A DNA stretch of 60,575 nt from UBA1402 sp964488495. GTDB taxonomy: Bacteria > Bacteroidota > Bacteroidia > Bacteroidales > UBA1402. The translations under genes were made by a program, and so were the position numbers. The first letter of the stretch is position 1, and each line of letters begins with the position of its first letter. Below, in pieces: positions 19,646 to 28,742 of this stretch. The notes under the pieces are model-generated. The model was given only the letters and a program-made list of their open reading frames with translations. It searched no databases and was not told where the DNA came from. The stretch spans positions 1 to 60,575 of the forward strand of contig CAZAUQ010000006.1 of assembly GCA_964488495.1 (NCBI GenBank), given 5' to 3'.

Positions 19646-20248
19646 ATGTTTTTAAAGAACCTTTTCGGTAAGCACAGAGGTATAACAGTTGCATTTTTTG
19701 TAACTGTTATACTGTTTTTACCCCTTTCTTGCAAAAGGGAAAAAACAGATATTTTACCCAATTTTGGTTCCAGAGATTCTGTTCCAGGTATGAGGGCAGA
19801 CTCCATTGTGACTTTGATTTCTGATTCAGGACGTATTCGTTACAAAGTAATTACTGCTTCCTGGTTAATTTACGACCAGGCGCCGGATCCTTACTGGTTT
19901 TTCCCTGAAAAAATTTATTTCGAACGCTTTGACGACAGTCTGCGTATTGAATCTATCGTTAAAAGTGATACAGCCCGTTATTATACCAAAAGAAAACTCT
20001 GGGAGCTTAAAAATAATGTGCAGGTTATGAACCTGGCCGGAGAAAAGTTTGAAACCCCTTTGTTGTATTGGGATCAGAATCAGCATAGAATTTATTCAGA
20101 CTCTTTTATCCGAATTGAACAACCAGGCTGGATATCCACTGGCATAGGATTTGAATCCAACGAATCCTTAACCAAATACAGTATTCTCAATTCCCAAGGT
20201 GATTTTCCAATAGATTCCGAAGAAGAAAATCAGGACAAGAGTTTTTAA
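19646..20248 (+). CDS. lptC: LPS export ABC transporter periplasmic protein LptC
   Basis: A 200-residue LptC-like protein with an N-terminal signal anchor or lipoprotein segment (VTVILFLPLSCKRE, Cys at about 28), followed by the LptC/OstA-type beta-jellyroll (residues about 50-180; YRVITASWLIYD-like region, ETPLLYWDQNQHRIYS). LptC bridges the inner-membrane LptBFG transporter to LptA in moving lipopolysaccharide to the outer membrane. It is the fourth gene of a tightly spaced plus-strand group starting with coaX. A second Lpt component (lptE) lies at 27.1 kb. Confidence 0.82.
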   Translation: MFLKNLFGKHRGITVAFFVTVILFLPLSCKREKTDILPNFGSRDSVPGMRADSIVTLISDSGRIRYKVITASWLIYDQAPDPYWFFPEKIYFERFDDSLRIESIVKSDTARYYTKRKLWELKNNVQVMNLAGEKFETPLLYWDQNQHRIYSDSFIRIEQPGWISTGIGFESNESLTKYSILNSQGDFPIDSEEENQDKSF

Positions 20249-20302
20249 TTCTCCGGTCGTTCAATAATTGATATTGCTGCGTGTTTATTTCATATTTTTT
20301 TG

Positions 20303-20310
20303 TACATTTG
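20303..20310 (+). promoter_or_regulatory. Putative -7 box of ppiD
   Basis: TACATTTG matches TAnnTTTG exactly in the 139-base gap between lptC and ppiD, 77 bases before the ATG. The -33 region is only weakly matched (TTTA at 20284-20287). Confidence 0.4.
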
Positions 20311-20387
20311 CGGGATTTTTCAATAATACCATACAACTGGTAGTCAAGAATAGCTTAAAGAACATAATTATAACCTATAAATAGTAT

Positions 20388-22529
20388 ATGGCAACCTTAC
20401 AAAAAATCAGAAGTCAGGCCGTCCTTTTGTTGATCGTGGTCGGTGTTGCATTATTTGCATTTATAATCGGAGACTTTTTAACTTCCGGTTCTTCCATTTT
20501 GAGGCAATCACAGGAAACAATTGCCGATATTGACGGCAGTCCCCTCAATTACAAAGAATACGATGCCCGCATTCTGGAGATGGAAGAGGTGTATAAAATG
20601 CAAACCGGACAAAACAACCTGCAGGCAGATATTATGCATCAAATCAGAGAATCAGTTTTCGAAACTATTGTTCGTGAACGCCTTTTGGATGAGCAAGCCG
20701 AGGATTTAGGTGTAAGTGTTACAGCAAAAGAACTTTACGACATGGTCAACGGGCAGAATGTGCACTATATGGTACAACAAATGCCTTTCTTTCAGAATCC
20801 TGAAACCAAACGTTTTGACCGCAGCATGATGATGAACTTCCTCAGAACCATACAACAGGAAGATTTTTCCATGTATTCAGCCGAGGCTCAGGAACAAATC
20901 AAACAAATGAAAAATTACTGGTTGTTCTGGGAAAACAATCTTAAATACGTTCGTCTGGATGAAAAAATGGCCAATTTAATCACCAAAGCCGTTGGAGCAA
21001 ACAGTCTGGACGCCAAAGATGAATTCGAAGCAGCCCGTCGTTCGGTTGATTTTGAATATGCTTCCAAATCCTATGCCAGTATGCCCGATTCAATCTTTAA
21101 AGTGTCTCTAAAAGAACTCAGTCGTCGTTACGAAGAACAAAAAGAGCGCTTCAAACAAGAACCTTATCGCTCAGCTGCATATGTAGTGGTTGATATTCTC
21201 CCCAGCCAGGAAGACAACGAAGCCATCAAAGCCAGAATCGAAAAAACAGCTACTGAATTTAGTACTGAAGATAACATTGCTGCCACCGTAAATTCTGAGT
21301 CGGATATACCTTATATGGATTGTTATATTGCCAACAGCCAATTCTCCGGAAATCTAAAAGACTTTGTGCAACAGGCTGCCGTAGGAGAAGTGAAAGGTCC
21401 TTATTTTGAAGATAATGCCTGGATTATGCTGCGCATGGTAGACAAAATCAACCGCGCTGATTCCGTAAAAGCCAGGCAGATTTTTATCAGCAACACCAAC
21501 GATCGCAAAGCTTCAGAACAATTGACCGACAGCTTACTTAATGTTTTACGCAAGGGAGAAGATTTCGCTGTACTGGCCGGACAATATTCTCAGGACCAGA
21601 CTGCCAACGACGGAGGAGAAATGGGGTGGTTCCGCGAAATTGACGCTTACAGCGGAATTGGTCCGGAATTTGCCGAAGCTTGCTTTACAGCTTCCAAAAA
21701 CCAACTCTTGTCAGTACGTTCAAAGTTTGGCTGGCATATAGTACAGGTACTGGACAAAACCAATGCTGTAGAGAAGTCAAAAGTAGCTCAATTATACTTG
21801 TCGGTTACACCAAGCTCCAAAACCTATAGTGCCGAATACAACAAACTCAACAAACTTCTGGCAGACAATCCCAAAGCTGAAGATTTCCTGGCTGCAGCCA
21901 GAGAAGCAGGGCTTCAGGTTTCCAATGCCGCAGTAGTAAAAAGTTCAGACAATACTATAGGTAATGTTCCCGATATGCGTCAGGCCGTTCGTTTTGTGTA
22001 TAACAACAAACTGGGTGCGGTATCGACCGTTTTGGAAAACAGCAACAATCAGTTTATGGTAATAGCCGTCACCGGTGTTCACGACAACGACTATTTAACT
22101 CTGGACCAGGTTCGCGATGAATTAAGCCGCGAAATCATCAACGAAAAGAAATCCGTTTCTATCATTGCCTCTTTGCAAATGAACGAGAATACAGGCTTGT
22201 CAGAACTGGCAAAAGCCAATGCCATGCAAACGGATACAGTACGTTTGGTTAACTTTTCCATGCGCAGAATTACCGGATTGGGCGAAGAACCAGCTCTGCT
22301 GGCTGCTGTAATGAATGCTGCCAAAGGTGAATTGTCAAAACCGCTCGCCGGTAAAAATGCGGTCTATGTGTTCAGGGTCATTGGCCAGGTAGAACCCGAA
22401 ACTGAATTTGATGCGACTGCCGAAAAAATAAATCTGGATATGAACAGCAACTATCGCTTGGCCTATCAGGCATACGAAGCTCTTCGTGCTGCCAAAGAAG
22501 TCGAAGACAACCGGATACGTTTTTATTGA
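20388..22529 (+). CDS. ppiD: Peptidyl-prolyl isomerase, PpiD/SurA type
   Basis: A 713-residue inner-membrane-anchored foldase. One transmembrane segment (about 12-32, AVLLLIVVGVALFAFIIGDFL) is followed by a SurA N-terminal-like helical domain (about 40-330). A parvulin rotamase domain follows at about 360-460 (VKARQIFIS ... LLNVLRKGEDFAVLAGQYSQD ... GGEMGWF ... KFGWHIVQVLDK), and then a second periplasmic chaperone-like part. PpiD assists folding of newly exported proteins at the Sec translocon. It is closed by a strong terminator. Confidence 0.92.
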   Translation: MATLQKIRSQAVLLLIVVGVALFAFIIGDFLTSGSSILRQSQETIADIDGSPLNYKEYDARILEMEEVYKMQTGQNNLQADIMHQIRESVFETIVRERLLDEQAEDLGVSVTAKELYDMVNGQNVHYMVQQMPFFQNPETKRFDRSMMMNFLRTIQQEDFSMYSAEAQEQIKQMKNYWLFWENNLKYVRLDEKMANLITKAVGANSLDAKDEFEAARRSVDFEYASKSYASMPDSIFKVSLKELSRRYEEQKERFKQEPYRSAAYVVVDILPSQEDNEAIKARIEKTATEFSTEDNIAATVNSESDIPYMDCYIANSQFSGNLKDFVQQAAVGEVKGPYFEDNAWIMLRMVDKINRADSVKARQIFISNTNDRKASEQLTDSLLNVLRKGEDFAVLAGQYSQDQTANDGGEMGWFREIDAYSGIGPEFAEACFTASKNQLLSVRSKFGWHIVQVLDKTNAVEKSKVAQLYLSVTPSSKTYSAEYNKLNKLLADNPKAEDFLAAAREAGLQVSNAAVVKSSDNTIGNVPDMRQAVRFVYNNKLGAVSTVLENSNNQFMVIAVTGVHDNDYLTLDQVRDELSREIINEKKSVSIIASLQMNENTGLSELAKANAMQTDTVRLVNFSMRRITGLGEEPALLAAVMNAAKGELSKPLAGKNAVYVFRVIGQVEPETEFDATAEKINLDMNSNYRLAYQAYEALRAAKEVEDNRIRFY

Positions 22530-22551
22530 TTCCAATCTAACCAACTTAATT

Positions 22552-22580
22552 AAGGCTGTCTCCAGGGACAGCCTTTTTTT
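22552..22580 (+). terminator. Intrinsic terminator after ppiD
   Basis: A perfect 9-bp stem AAGGCTGTC (22552-22560) / GACAGCCTT (22567-22575) with a six-base loop, running straight into T residues up to 22580. It separates ppiD from rlmN, whose ATG follows after six bases. Confidence 0.9.
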
Positions 22581-22586
22581 ACTGCT

Positions 22587-23609
22587 ATGGATAAGTATAT
22601 ACTGTTAGGTAAATCGTTTGACGAACTAAAAACCTGGACTGTTGCTCAGGGATTACCTTCGTATACTACCACTCAATTGTTTGAATGGATCTATCTCAAA
22701 TCGGCCAAAAGTTTTGATGAGATGACCAATCTTTCGCTTCAAAACAGAAGTCTGTTAAAGGAAAAGGCAGAACTTGGCTTATACCCGCCCATACAAAAAA
22801 GTAGTTCAAAAGACGGAACTGTTAAATATCTTTTTTCAAACACCGGAGGTTACGGAGTCGAAGCGGTTTTTATTCCTGAAAACGATCGTGCCACACTCTG
22901 TGTTTCATCGCAGGCAGGATGCAAGATGCATTGCGCTTTTTGTATGACAGGGCGCATGGGATTCAAGGCTCAGTTGTCGGCTGCCGAAATTCTCAATCAA
23001 GTCTTATCGCTGCCCGAAAGTGCCTCCTTGAGCAATATTGTTTTTATGGGTATGGGAGAGCCGGCAGATAATGTTGATGCCGTTATTCAAAGCCTGAATC
23101 TGCTAACTTCGCCCAGGGCTATGGCCTGGAGTCCAAAACGGATTACAGTTTCCAGTATTGGCGTGCTACCCGGCCTGAAACGCCTGTTGGACGAAACTCA
23201 GTGTCATATTGCCATCAGTCTGCATGCGGCAGATCCCGCTCAACGTCTGTCCTGGATGCCTGCTGAAAAGTCCTGGCCCTTGCTCTCAACCCTGGATTTG
23301 CTTAAGACTTACGATTTCAGTAAACAGCGTCGTTTGTCTTTTGAATATATTATGTTCAAAAACCTCAACGACCGTATCGAAGACGCCAAAGCTTTGCTCC
23401 GTACGTTGAACGGGCTCAGGTGTCGGATCAATCTGATACGTTTTCATGCTTTCCCCGAAAGCGAACTCAGGGGATCGGACGAAGAACAAATACAAACATT
23501 TGCTGCATACCTCAATAATAAAGGTTTACAAACTACTATCAGGCAATCCAGAGGAGAAGATGTGCAAGCTGCCTGCGGTATGCTGTCGAACTTGTATAAA
23601 TCTATTTAG
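22587..23609 (+). CDS. rlmN: Dual-specificity RNA methyltransferase RlmN
   Basis: A 340-residue radical-SAM enzyme that methylates C2 of A2503 in 23S rRNA and A37 of some tRNAs. The iron-sulfur cysteines are Cys112, Cys116 and Cys119 in CKMHCAFC, which is the RlmN spacing C-x3-C-x2-C. The catalytic C-terminal cysteine that forms the covalent RNA intermediate is Cys330 (QAACGML). The GMGEPADN motif for SAM binding follows the cluster. The ATG is placed directly after the ppiD terminator, so its promoter must overlap the terminator or be downstream of it, or it relies on read-through. Confidence 0.96.
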   Translation: MDKYILLGKSFDELKTWTVAQGLPSYTTTQLFEWIYLKSAKSFDEMTNLSLQNRSLLKEKAELGLYPPIQKSSSKDGTVKYLFSNTGGYGVEAVFIPENDRATLCVSSQAGCKMHCAFCMTGRMGFKAQLSAAEILNQVLSLPESASLSNIVFMGMGEPADNVDAVIQSLNLLTSPRAMAWSPKRITVSSIGVLPGLKRLLDETQCHIAISLHAADPAQRLSWMPAEKSWPLLSTLDLLKTYDFSKQRRLSFEYIMFKNLNDRIEDAKALLRTLNGLRCRINLIRFHAFPESELRGSDEEQIQTFAAYLNNKGLQTTIRQSRGEDVQAACGMLSNLYKSI

Positions 23610-23699
23610 CTCACAATCTGAGTTTTATGTTTAATGACAAAAAGTCAGATGTTTTCTTAAAAAATCCGGAAAAGCTGCTGAAATACCGCAAAAGTATGC

Positions 23700-23707
23700 T
23701 ATTTTTG
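23700..23707 (+). promoter_or_regulatory. Putative -7 box of the DUF4837 gene
   Basis: TATTTTTG matches TAnnTTTG exactly, 27 bases before the ATG at 23735. It supports that ATG over the in-frame ATGs at 23627 and 23699, which lie upstream of or inside the box. Confidence 0.4.
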
Positions 23708-23734
23708 TCATTTAATGATTTAAAACTTTTGTAT

Positions 23735-24787
23735 ATGAACAGATTTGCCCGAATTTCCATTAAAACAATCCCTCTTTTGTTTTTGACGGTATTGTTGTTT
23801 TTTGTATCGTGCAAAGACAACACAATACGCAATCCCTTGGCTCCTTCTGCAGTAGGTACCCCTTGGGAAGTGCTTGTGGTGTTGGACAAGGAGTATTGGG
23901 ATACTCCGGCAGGTAAGAGTATTTTTTCTTTGCTTGACGAAGATATACCCGGCTTGCCCCGGCCAGAGCCGCGTTTTGTTATATCGCGTTGTGATGACAA
24001 AGAATTCACCGGTATTTTAAAACCGGTACGCAATATTATTCAGATTGAAATCTCCAATAAATACACCGAATCGAAACTGCATTATTATAAGGATATGTGG
24101 GCCAGTAATCAATATGTCCTGAAAATTGTTTCACCCGACGAGGAATTGTTTGTCTTTTTTGTGGAAAGAAATGAGGAGATGATAACCGGTTACTTTGAAT
24201 TGGCCGAAAGAGAGCGTTCTTTGCAATATATCCGTAAAACTCACAACCGAGAGTTTTCTGAAAAAGTGTATCAGCAATTTGGAATCAAAATCCTGGTACC
24301 CGGTTTTATGAAACTTAGTAAACAAGCTGACCAATTTTTCTGGGCTTCGAATTACAAAAACAAAAAACGCCAGGATATGGTGATTTATACCTATCCTTAT
24401 ACAGACAAGAACACCTTTACTCCCGAATACCTGAACGCCAAAAGAGATTCTGTGATGAAAATAAATATACCCGGAGGACCTGAAGGTTCCTACATGAGTA
24501 CTCAGAAGGCTGATCCACCTGTATTCCAAAGCATAAACATAAAAGGAAAATACGCTGCCGAAATCCGCGGTTTATGGGAAATCAAAGGTGATATTATGGG
24601 GGGGCCATTTGTAAGTCTGACCCGTTTGGACGAAGTTAATCAAAGAGTAGTGACAGTAGAGGTCTTTGTGTATGCTCCCGAAGAGGATAAACGAAATATC
24701 TTACGACACAACGAAGCCGCTTTGTATTCGTTGGAACTACCTGGAGAATTTGAAATTGAAATAGAAAAACAAAAAGAGCAGAAGTAA
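23735..24787 (+). CDS. DUF4837 family lipoprotein
   Basis: A 350-residue predicted lipoprotein: MNRFARISIKTIPLLFLTVLLFFVSC, with the lipid-modified Cys at residue 26. The rest matches the DUF4837 family of Bacteroidota by its start (NPLAPSAVGTPWEVLVVLD) and by the late segment REIRGLWEIKGDIMGGPFVS-like. The start at 23735 is chosen because it gives a clean signal peptide; an upstream in-frame extension of 36 residues lacks one. The next gene, pdxA, begins immediately after the stop (TAAATG), so both are probably on one mRNA. Its function is unknown. Confidence 0.8.
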   Translation: MNRFARISIKTIPLLFLTVLLFFVSCKDNTIRNPLAPSAVGTPWEVLVVLDKEYWDTPAGKSIFSLLDEDIPGLPRPEPRFVISRCDDKEFTGILKPVRNIIQIEISNKYTESKLHYYKDMWASNQYVLKIVSPDEELFVFFVERNEEMITGYFELAERERSLQYIRKTHNREFSEKVYQQFGIKILVPGFMKLSKQADQFFWASNYKNKKRQDMVIYTYPYTDKNTFTPEYLNAKRDSVMKINIPGGPEGSYMSTQKADPPVFQSINIKGKYAAEIRGLWEIKGDIMGGPFVSLTRLDEVNQRVVTVEVFVYAPEEDKRNILRHNEAALYSLELPGEFEIEIEKQKEQK

Positions 24788-25879
24788 ATGGAAAACAATA
24801 AGTTAAAAATAGGAATTACCCAAGGCGACATAAACAGCATATCTTACGAGGTTATTCTCAAGACCTTGATGGAATCCAAAGTTTATGAACCACATGCCGT
24901 AGTTCTTTATGGCTCGGCCAAAGTGGCGGCCTATCACAAAAAAGCATTAGATATTAACCAGTTAAATATTAATGTAATCAATTCTGCCAATGAAGCGGAA
25001 TGGGGAGCCGTTAACCTGATTAATTGTACAGACGAAGATGTAAAGGTAGAATTCGGTAAGTCTACCCCCATAGCCGGCAAGGCTTCTTTTCAAGCCCTGG
25101 AAGCTGCAGCGGCTGATATGAAAGCCGGTTTGATTGATGTGCTGGTGACGGGCCCCATCAATAAAAAGAATATTCAATCTTCAACCTTTCAATTTCCCGG
25201 CCACACGGAATATCTGGAACAGGTCTTAGGCAACGGGGACAAGGCTTTGATGTTTATGTTAAGCGATGTCTTACGTGTGGCTGTGGCAACTGGTCATATC
25301 GCTTTGTCCGAAGTGCCTTCGGCTTTGTCGGTTCCTCTCTTGCTGCAAAAAATCAAGTTGTTGGATCAGTCACTTAAAAAAGATTTTGGAGTGTCCAAAC
25401 CGCGCATTGCCGTACTTGCCCTGAATCCACATGCCGGCGAAGAAGGCTTGTTGGGCAGAGAAGAAATGGAAATAATAAGTCCGGCCATACAAAAAGCCCA
25501 GGATCAGGGGTATTATTGTTTTGGACCGATAGCAGCCGACGGTTTTTTTGGAAACGATTATTTTAGCCAGTACGATGCCATCCTGGCAATGTACCACGAT
25601 CAGGGGCTCATTCCTTTCAAAACCTTATGCCGCGACGAAGGGGTGAATTTTACCGCCGGTTTGCCCGTGGTACGTACTTCGCCGGCACACGGCACCGCAT
25701 ATGCACTGGCAGGTAACAACGTGGCTTCCGAAAGTTCTTTCAGATCTGCTTTGTACCTGGCCTGTGATATTTTTAAGAATCGTGTTCGTTATTTCGAAAA
25801 CAACAGCAATCCTCTCAAGAAACAACATATTGTCCATTCGGGCGATTTGTCCGATTTACCTGTTCAAGACGAAGAATAA
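24788..25879 (+). CDS. pdxA: 4-hydroxythreonine-4-phosphate dehydrogenase
   Basis: A 363-residue PdxA that oxidises 4-phosphohydroxy-L-threonine with NAD in the DXP-dependent route to pyridoxal phosphate. Diagnostic segments are ITQGDINSISYEVILK at the N-terminus, TGPINKKNIQ and FPGHTEYLEQ with a metal-binding His in the middle, and YHDQGLIPFKTL plus RTSPAHGTAY at the C-terminus, with the other metal ligands. It abuts the upstream lipoprotein gene and overlaps the sigma-54 activator by one base (TAATG), forming a compact operon. Confidence 0.95.
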   Translation: MENNKLKIGITQGDINSISYEVILKTLMESKVYEPHAVVLYGSAKVAAYHKKALDINQLNINVINSANEAEWGAVNLINCTDEDVKVEFGKSTPIAGKASFQALEAAAADMKAGLIDVLVTGPINKKNIQSSTFQFPGHTEYLEQVLGNGDKALMFMLSDVLRVAVATGHIALSEVPSALSVPLLLQKIKLLDQSLKKDFGVSKPRIAVLALNPHAGEEGLLGREEMEIISPAIQKAQDQGYYCFGPIAADGFFGNDYFSQYDAILAMYHDQGLIPFKTLCRDEGVNFTAGLPVVRTSPAHGTAYALAGNNVASESSFRSALYLACDIFKNRVRYFENNSNPLKKQHIVHSGDLSDLPVQDEE

Positions 25880-27132
25880 TGGCTACAGTCGATTTATTGC
25901 AAGTTAAGCAACGTTTTGGCATCATAGGAAATGCAGCCGGTTTAAACCGGGCTATAGATGTGGCTTTTCAGGTTGCTGCGACCGATCTTTCCGTATTAAT
26001 TACAGGTGAAAGCGGGGTAGGAAAAGAGAGTTTTCCTCAGATTTTGCATCAATACAGTCACCGCAAACATGGTCCTTATATTGCCGTAAACTGCGGAGCG
26101 ATTCCAGAAGGTACCATTGACTCGGAATTGTTTGGACACGAAAAAGGTTCTTTTACCGGAGCACTGGCAGAACGCAAGGGATATTTCGAAGTTGCGGACG
26201 GAGGAACCATTTTTCTGGACGAAGTAGGAGAATTGCCCGTTCCCACACAGGCCCGTCTGCTCAGGGTGCTGGAATCGGGTGAGTTTATCCGGGTGGGTTC
26301 TTCCAAAATTCAAAAAACCAATGTCAGAATAGTGGCTGCTACCAACATTGATGTTGGCCAGGCAGTGCAATCAGGGCGCTTCAGAGAAGATTTGTATTAT
26401 CGTCTGAACACCGTACCCATCAAAATACCGCCTCTGCGTGAACGGGGCGAAGATGTCATTCGCCTGTTTCGGAAATTTGCGTCCGATTTTTCCGAAAAAT
26501 ACCGTATGCCCGCCATTCAACTCGAAGAAGAAGCCCGTCAGCTTTTGCTGACTTACCGTTGGCCGGGCAATATTCGTCAGCTGAAAAACATAACAGAGCA
26601 AATTTCAATTATTGAACGGCAACGCGAGATTACTGCAGAAATATTGGAGAAATACCTGCCCGAAAATTCCTTCGAAAAATCGCCGGCTATTTACAGAGGC
26701 CATCAAACTTCCAGTGAAGGCGCTTTTTTCAACAACGAAAGAGAAATATTATATCAGGTCTTGTTTGATATGAAAAAAGATATGCGCGATCTGAAAGTAC
26801 TGGTTCATGACCTGATGCAAAATGCCGGTATGGATGAAGGTTTGGCGCACAACAAGGACTTGATATATCCGGCCTATATTGATAAACCGACCGAACTGAT
26901 CAGTAAACGTGACGAAAGTTTGGCGGGCAAAAATGTGCACACCAAAGACATACCTCAGATTCAGGATGCTGCCGAGTATGTTGAGGAATCGCTTTCGTTG
27001 GATGAGCTCGAACGTGAAGCCATCAAAAAGGCCCTTGAACGCAACGGCGGCAAACGGAAAAACGCAGCTTCCGACCTGAATATTTCTGAAAGAACCCTAT
27101 ATCGCAAAATAAAGGAATACAACCTGGAGTGA
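25879..27132 (+). CDS. Sigma-54-interacting AAA+ transcriptional activator without receiver domain
   Basis: A 417-residue bacterial enhancer-binding protein. The AAA+ domain covers about 15-245, with Walker A GESGVGKE at 43-50, the sigma-54-contacting loop GSFTGA at 90-95 (Ser in place of the common Ala), Walker B with Asp114-Glu115 (IFLDEVGE), and an arginine finger region RFREDLYYRLN. A linker leads to a Fis-type helix-turn-helix at about 375-417 (KNAASDLNISERTLYRKIKEY). No response-regulator receiver or GAF domain precedes the AAA+ part, so control must act in another way. It is coupled to pdxA upstream and lies two bases before lptE. Confidence 0.92.
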   Translation: MATVDLLQVKQRFGIIGNAAGLNRAIDVAFQVAATDLSVLITGESGVGKESFPQILHQYSHRKHGPYIAVNCGAIPEGTIDSELFGHEKGSFTGALAERKGYFEVADGGTIFLDEVGELPVPTQARLLRVLESGEFIRVGSSKIQKTNVRIVAATNIDVGQAVQSGRFREDLYYRLNTVPIKIPPLRERGEDVIRLFRKFASDFSEKYRMPAIQLEEEARQLLLTYRWPGNIRQLKNITEQISIIERQREITAEILEKYLPENSFEKSPAIYRGHQTSSEGAFFNNEREILYQVLFDMKKDMRDLKVLVHDLMQNAGMDEGLAHNKDLIYPAYIDKPTELISKRDESLAGKNVHTKDIPQIQDAAEYVEESLSLDELEREAIKKALERNGGKRKNAASDLNISERTLYRKIKEYNLE

Positions 27133-27134
27133 TC

Positions 27135-27635
27135 ATGAAAACACGTCTTTTATTTCTTATTTTACTCTTGCTCCCGGCCTGTACTATTTCATATAAGTTC
27201 AATGCCGCTTCCATCGATTATACTACCATAAAGTCGATTTCAATTAAGGATTTTCCCAATCAGGCTGTACTGGTATATCCGCCTCTTTCCCAGAAATTTT
27301 CGGAAGGATTAAGGGATATCTATACACAGCAAACCAGGCTTAAGATTTTGAAACAAGACGGAGATCTGCGTCTGGAAGGCGAAATCACAGGCTATGAACT
27401 AAGCTCACTGGCGGCACAAGCCGATGGTTATGCGGCCGAAACTAAACTGACCGTCACGGTCAATGTGCGTTACGAGAACACCAAAAACGAAAAGGAAAAT
27501 TTTGAACAACGTTTCAGCGCTTTTCAAACTTTTAGCAGTACTTCCATGCTCGAAGACGTTCAGGATGCTCTTTTGGAGGAGATAATCAAAGAAATTACCG
27601 AAAGTATATTCAACAAAACGGTAGCCAATTGGTAA
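27135..27635 (+). CDS. lptE: LPS assembly lipoprotein LptE
   Basis: A 166-residue lipoprotein, MKTRLLFLILLLLPAC with the lipobox LPAC (Cys16), followed by the Bacteroidota LptE-type sequence YKFNAASIDYTTIKSISI and QKFSEGLRDIYTQQTRLKIL. LptE plugs the LptD barrel and helps insert lipopolysaccharide into the outer membrane. The ATG at 27135 is chosen; a GTG six bases upstream overlaps the previous stop. The gene order sigma-54 activator, lptE, TPR protein, secG is common in Bacteroides relatives. Confidence 0.85.
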   Translation: MKTRLLFLILLLLPACTISYKFNAASIDYTTIKSISIKDFPNQAVLVYPPLSQKFSEGLRDIYTQQTRLKILKQDGDLRLEGEITGYELSSLAAQADGYAAETKLTVTVNVRYENTKNEKENFEQRFSAFQTFSSTSMLEDVQDALLEEIIKEITESIFNKTVANW

Positions 27636-27636
27636 T

Positions 27637-28338
27637 ATGAGCCCCGAAACACTCAGGAACTGGATCGAAAATCCCGGTTTAATGGATCGTCACAGTCAGA
27701 GCGACCTTAAATTGCTTTTGCGAAACTACCCTTGTTTTGCGGGAGCTCAGGTTTTGCTTCTGAAAAACCTGGAGCAGGAGAGCGATTTGAATTTTTCGGA
27801 AGAAATGTTCAAAACCTCTTTGATGGTTCCAAACAGAAAGGCTTTGTATTATTTCATAAAGGAATTGCCTTATCCGCAGGAAACTGTCAGTACGACCAAT
27901 CAGGCTGATTTTGGACTGGTCGATCAATTTCTGGAAGAATACAGTGGCAGCGAAGAGCAACTTAAGGCCGAAATGCCCGATTATTTTTTGCTGAGTGCTC
28001 AACAAACCGGACAAATCCGCCAGCCCGATCCGGAAAGCAGCCTGTCCGAAAAACATTCGGATCAGGATCTGATTGATAAATTCCTGAATCAGCCTGCAGA
28101 ACATATACAAATGGACAAATCTTATGAGGAACCAGCACCGGAAACCGGCTCCTCTGATGAGTATCCTGAGTCTTCTTTTACCGAGACCCTGGCTAAAATC
28201 TACCTGAAACAGGGCAAATACGAAAAAGCTCTTGAAATATTCAACAAATTGTTATTGAAATATCCAGAAAAAAGTATTTACTTTGCAGACCAAATCCGAT
28301 TCTTAAATAAATTGATATATCATTTAAAAAATAATTAA
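27637..28338 (+). CDS. TPR-containing protein of the lptE-secG operon
   Basis: A 233-residue protein without signal peptide or membrane segment. The N-terminal part (WIENPGLMDRHSQSDLKLLLRNYPCFAGAQVLLLKNL) is helical. The middle is acidic and probably disordered. The C-terminus (about 183-225) has one clear TPR unit (ETLAKIYLKQGKYEKALEIFNKLLLKYPEKS). It starts one base after the lptE stop and ends one base before secG, so it is co-translated with envelope and secretion genes. Its function is not known; a cytoplasmic adaptor is possible. Confidence 0.8.
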   Translation: MSPETLRNWIENPGLMDRHSQSDLKLLLRNYPCFAGAQVLLLKNLEQESDLNFSEEMFKTSLMVPNRKALYYFIKELPYPQETVSTTNQADFGLVDQFLEEYSGSEEQLKAEMPDYFLLSAQQTGQIRQPDPESSLSEKHSDQDLIDKFLNQPAEHIQMDKSYEEPAPETGSSDEYPESSFTETLAKIYLKQGKYEKALEIFNKLLLKYPEKSIYFADQIRFLNKLIYHLKNN

Positions 28339-28339
28339 T

Positions 28340-28663
28340 ATGTACCTGGCCATCACTATTTTAATCTTTATTGTAGCCGTAGTTCTCATTCTTATCGTTC
28401 TGGTTCAAAACTCAAAAGGTGGCGGATTGGCCTCTGGCTTTGCCTCCTCTAATCAGGTAATGGGTGTGCGCAAGACTACCGATTTTTTGGAAAAGGCTAC
28501 CTGGACCTTGGTTGGTATTGTACTCCTCGGCAGTATTGTTTCTGCTGCATTCATAGATCGCACCACCGGTAATGAACGTCAGTCTGCTCTCAAAGAACAG
28601 GTAGAACAAGCCGTTGAAATGAATCCCAATCTGACTGCTCCCAGTTTTGAGGATGAAGAATAA
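28340..28663 (+). CDS. secG: Preprotein translocase subunit SecG
   Basis: A 107-residue inner-membrane protein with two transmembrane helices (about 3-22 and 52-72). Between them is the typical loop VQNSKGGGLASGFASSNQVMG. SecG stimulates SecA-driven protein export through SecYE. Family length is usual for Bacteroidota. It ends the plus-strand operon and is followed by a terminator hairpin. Confidence 0.94.
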   Translation: MYLAITILIFIVAVVLILIVLVQNSKGGGLASGFASSNQVMGVRKTTDFLEKATWTLVGIVLLGSIVSAAFIDRTTGNERQSALKEQVEQAVEMNPNLTAPSFEDEE

Positions 28664-28684
28664 GGGCTGATTTTATTATAGTAT

Positions 28685-28719
28685 AAAAGGGCGTCATCCG
28701 TAGGCTGGCTCCCTTTTTT
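28685..28719 (+). terminator. Intrinsic terminator after secG
   Basis: Stem AAAAGGG (28685-28691) / CCCTTTT (28711-28717) with an inner GTCA/TGGC helix, followed by a T run. It lies 21 bases behind the secG stop. Confidence 0.75.
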
Positions 28720-28722
28720 GTT

Positions 28723-28730
28723 TATTTTTG
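28723..28730 (+). promoter_or_regulatory. Putative -7 box of the binding-protein gene
   Basis: TATTTTTG matches TAnnTTTG exactly, directly after the secG terminator and 12 bases before the ATG at 28743. The TTG at 28728 would lie inside the box, so it is not the start. Confidence 0.4.
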
Positions 28731-28742
28731 CAGCCTACTGAT

